Assembly: GCA_018266875.1 (NCBI GenBank)
Contig: JAFDZR010000035.1
Coordinates: forward strand, 1-46,304
Source of the DNA: Bacteroidota bacterium
GTDB taxonomy: Bacteria; Bacteroidota; Ignavibacteria; Tepidaquicellales; Tepidaquicellaceae
Direction of reading: 5' to 3'
Length of the DNA stretch: 46,304 nt
Shown: piece after piece, positions 45,551 to 46,304 of the stretch
Position numbering within the stretch: position 1 is the first letter of the stretch
Layout: each line of letters begins with the position of its first letter
Notes under the pieces: model-generated
Database searches by the model: none
Told to the model about the DNA's origin: nothing
What the model saw: only the letters and a program-made list of their open reading frames with translations
Translations under genes and position numbers: made by a program

Positions 45551-45913
45551 ATGGCAAATTCAATAAACTGGTTTGAGATCCCGGTAACAGATTTCGCAAG
45601 AGCAAAGAAATTCTACAGCGAGATCTTTGGAATAGAAATGCATGAACAAATGATGGGACCAAATCAGATGGGTTTCTTTCCCGGCGAAGGAGTGAGCGGG
45701 GCAATCGTAAAAACCGAAGGACATAATCCGTCCATGGACGGCGCGCTTGTTTATCTTTCCGGCGGTGACGATCTTACAGGTGTTATGAACAAGATAGAAA
45801 ACGCCGGCGGTAAAGTGCTGCAGCCGAAAACCAAGGTTACCGATGAGATCGGATACATTGCAATCTTTAAGGATACTGAGGGAAACAGAGTTGCGCTTCA
45901 TTCACCTAAATAG
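45551..45913 (+). CDS. VOC-superfamily (glyoxalase-like) protein
   Basis: A 120-residue protein with the paired beta-alpha-beta-beta-beta modules of the VOC fold: INWFEIPVTDFARAKKFYSEIFG at the start and GYIAIFKDTEGNRVALHSP at the end. Glyoxalases, dioxygenases and resistance proteins share this fold; this short form is usually of unknown substrate. AGGAG at 45540-45544 is a usable ribosome binding site. A strong terminator follows, so it looks monocistronic. Confidence 0.9.
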   Translation: MANSINWFEIPVTDFARAKKFYSEIFGIEMHEQMMGPNQMGFFPGEGVSGAIVKTEGHNPSMDGALVYLSGGDDLTGVMNKIENAGGKVLQPKTKVTDEIGYIAIFKDTEGNRVALHSPK

Positions 45914-45960
45914 CATGATAATTTTTTATTTTAAAATAAGATCTTTCGTCTGCATAAAGG

Positions 45961-45993
45961 AAAAACCCGGATATTGAACTCCGGGTTTTTTTT
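45961..45993 (+). terminator. Intrinsic terminator after the VOC gene
   Basis: AAAAACCCGG pairs with CCGGGTTTTT around a 10-base loop and is followed by more Ts. It begins 48 bases after the stop codon. The A-run on the left arm means it may also act on the other strand. Confidence 0.92.
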
Positions 45994-46140
45994 ATTAATA
46001 ATTAAAACAGGATATAAGCCATATTTAAAATGATCAGGATCCGTTTTCAGAAGTGTTCAAAATAAATTTATCTCTTTCAAAATATATTAATTTAAAAATA
46101 GATTTGAACTGTTCCTTATTTTTTTTAAACAACCCGCCTG

Positions 46141-46267
46141 TGAATTATTGCCGTTAAGAATTCGTGATAAATTGCGTCAATAAAATTTCCCTGTCTGAGA
46201 AATTTGCGCAGCAAATTTTGAGTTGGAAATTTTATCGCAATTTTTCACGAATTTAGGTAATTATTCA
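46141..46267. repeat. Large nested inverted repeat, possible MITE or cruciform
   Basis: The arms 46141-46190 and about 46225-46267 are imperfect inverted repeats. The best-paired part is AATTCGTGATAAATTGCG.. against ..CGCAATTTTTCACGAATT, continuing with TAAAATTTCC/GGAAATTTTA. Inside the loop a second hairpin (AAATTTGC, GCA, GCAAATTT at 46200-46218) is perfect. There is no ORF. From 45914 to the window end the only other features are the terminator at 45961 and the palindrome at 46268. Confidence 0.7.
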
Positions 46268-46283
46268 TCCCGAGTTCTCGGGA
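46268..46283. repeat. Palindrome at the right edge
   Basis: TCCCGAG and CTCGGGA pair around a TT loop directly after the nested inverted repeat. It is followed by GACTTCTCTTTGGTAC, a string resembling dispersed intergenic repeats in related genomes. The element may continue past the window. Confidence 0.55.
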
Positions 46284-46304
46284 CGACTTCTCTTTGGTAC
46301 TTTT

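Noticed and set aside
1..46304. CRISPR array, tRNA, rRNA or intact insertion sequence
   Set aside because: No regularly spaced repeats, no cloverleaf with a CCA-type end, no rRNA-like stretch, and no intact transposase were seen by eye on either strand.

Overview
The window is AT-rich DNA from a bacterium of the Bacteroidota/Chlorobiota/Ignavibacteriota (FCB) group. The best pointer is a secreted protein (30499-32817, minus) ending in a type IX secretion (T9SS) sorting domain of the 'NYPNPFNP..' kind, which is typical of Ignavibacteria-like lineages. Other pointers are the near absence of Shine-Dalgarno sequences, DUF5916 and DUF4159 proteins, a two-domain iron-type permease, and small intergenic palindromes. 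Most of the window is chromosomal housekeeping and metabolic sequence. I see no prophage, CRISPR array, rRNA, tRNA or intact insertion sequence.

Layout. 1-270: tail of an unrecognised ORF and a leader. 271-2282: biotin carboxylase and biotin carrier of an acyl-CoA carboxylase. 2350-3348: PrsW-type membrane protease. 3478-10889: tightly packed glycan cluster (flippase, two glycosyltransferases, asparagine-synthase-like amidotransferase, GumK-like transferase) ending in nadD. 10950-12880: Yip1-like membrane protein coupled to a Ste24-like M48 protease. 12989-15739: glycogen branching enzyme with a long acidic tail. 15857-17838: deoC and two unknown genes. 18037-24455 (minus): dihydropyrimidinase, NCS1 nucleobase transporter, class III aminotransferase and CoA-acylating malonate/methylmalonate-semialdehyde dehydrogenase. 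This looks like the lower part of reductive pyrimidine breakdown; a dead REP-associated transposase lies inside it. 24613-29453: PIG-L deacetylase plus a binding-protein/ATPase/fused-permease ABC importer. 29555-30427 (minus): class D beta-lactamase lipoprotein. 30499-32817 (minus): FG-GAP/T9SS protein. 32975-34465 (minus): only the N-terminal half of carbamoyl-phosphate synthase large subunit. 34504-36648 (minus): polyphosphate kinase. 36775-39108: large secreted protein with a glycosidase-like propeller. 39128-41464: DinB-like protein, MsrB lipoprotein, two-TM protein, Prx6-type peroxiredoxin. 41626-45913: DUF5916 outer-membrane protein, DUF4159 protein, AraC regulator, VOC protein. 45914-46304: terminator, then a large nested inverted repeat running toward the window edge.

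How the genes work together. The glycan cluster could assemble and export a surface glycan, and the amidotransferase beside a glucuronosyltransferase-like gene hints at an amidated uronic acid. deoC with the minus-strand cluster suggests use of nucleosides and pyrimidines as carbon and nitrogen sources, feeding acetyl-CoA. The dihydropyrimidine dehydrogenase and beta-ureidopropionase steps are not in the window. At least five genes must start at TTG, because an in-frame stop lies just upstream with no ATG between. No single element is clearly a new defence or mobile system. The most unusual items are the half-length CarB, the rearranged propeller/sandwich protein, the tailed GlgB, and the transposase fossil with its hairpin.
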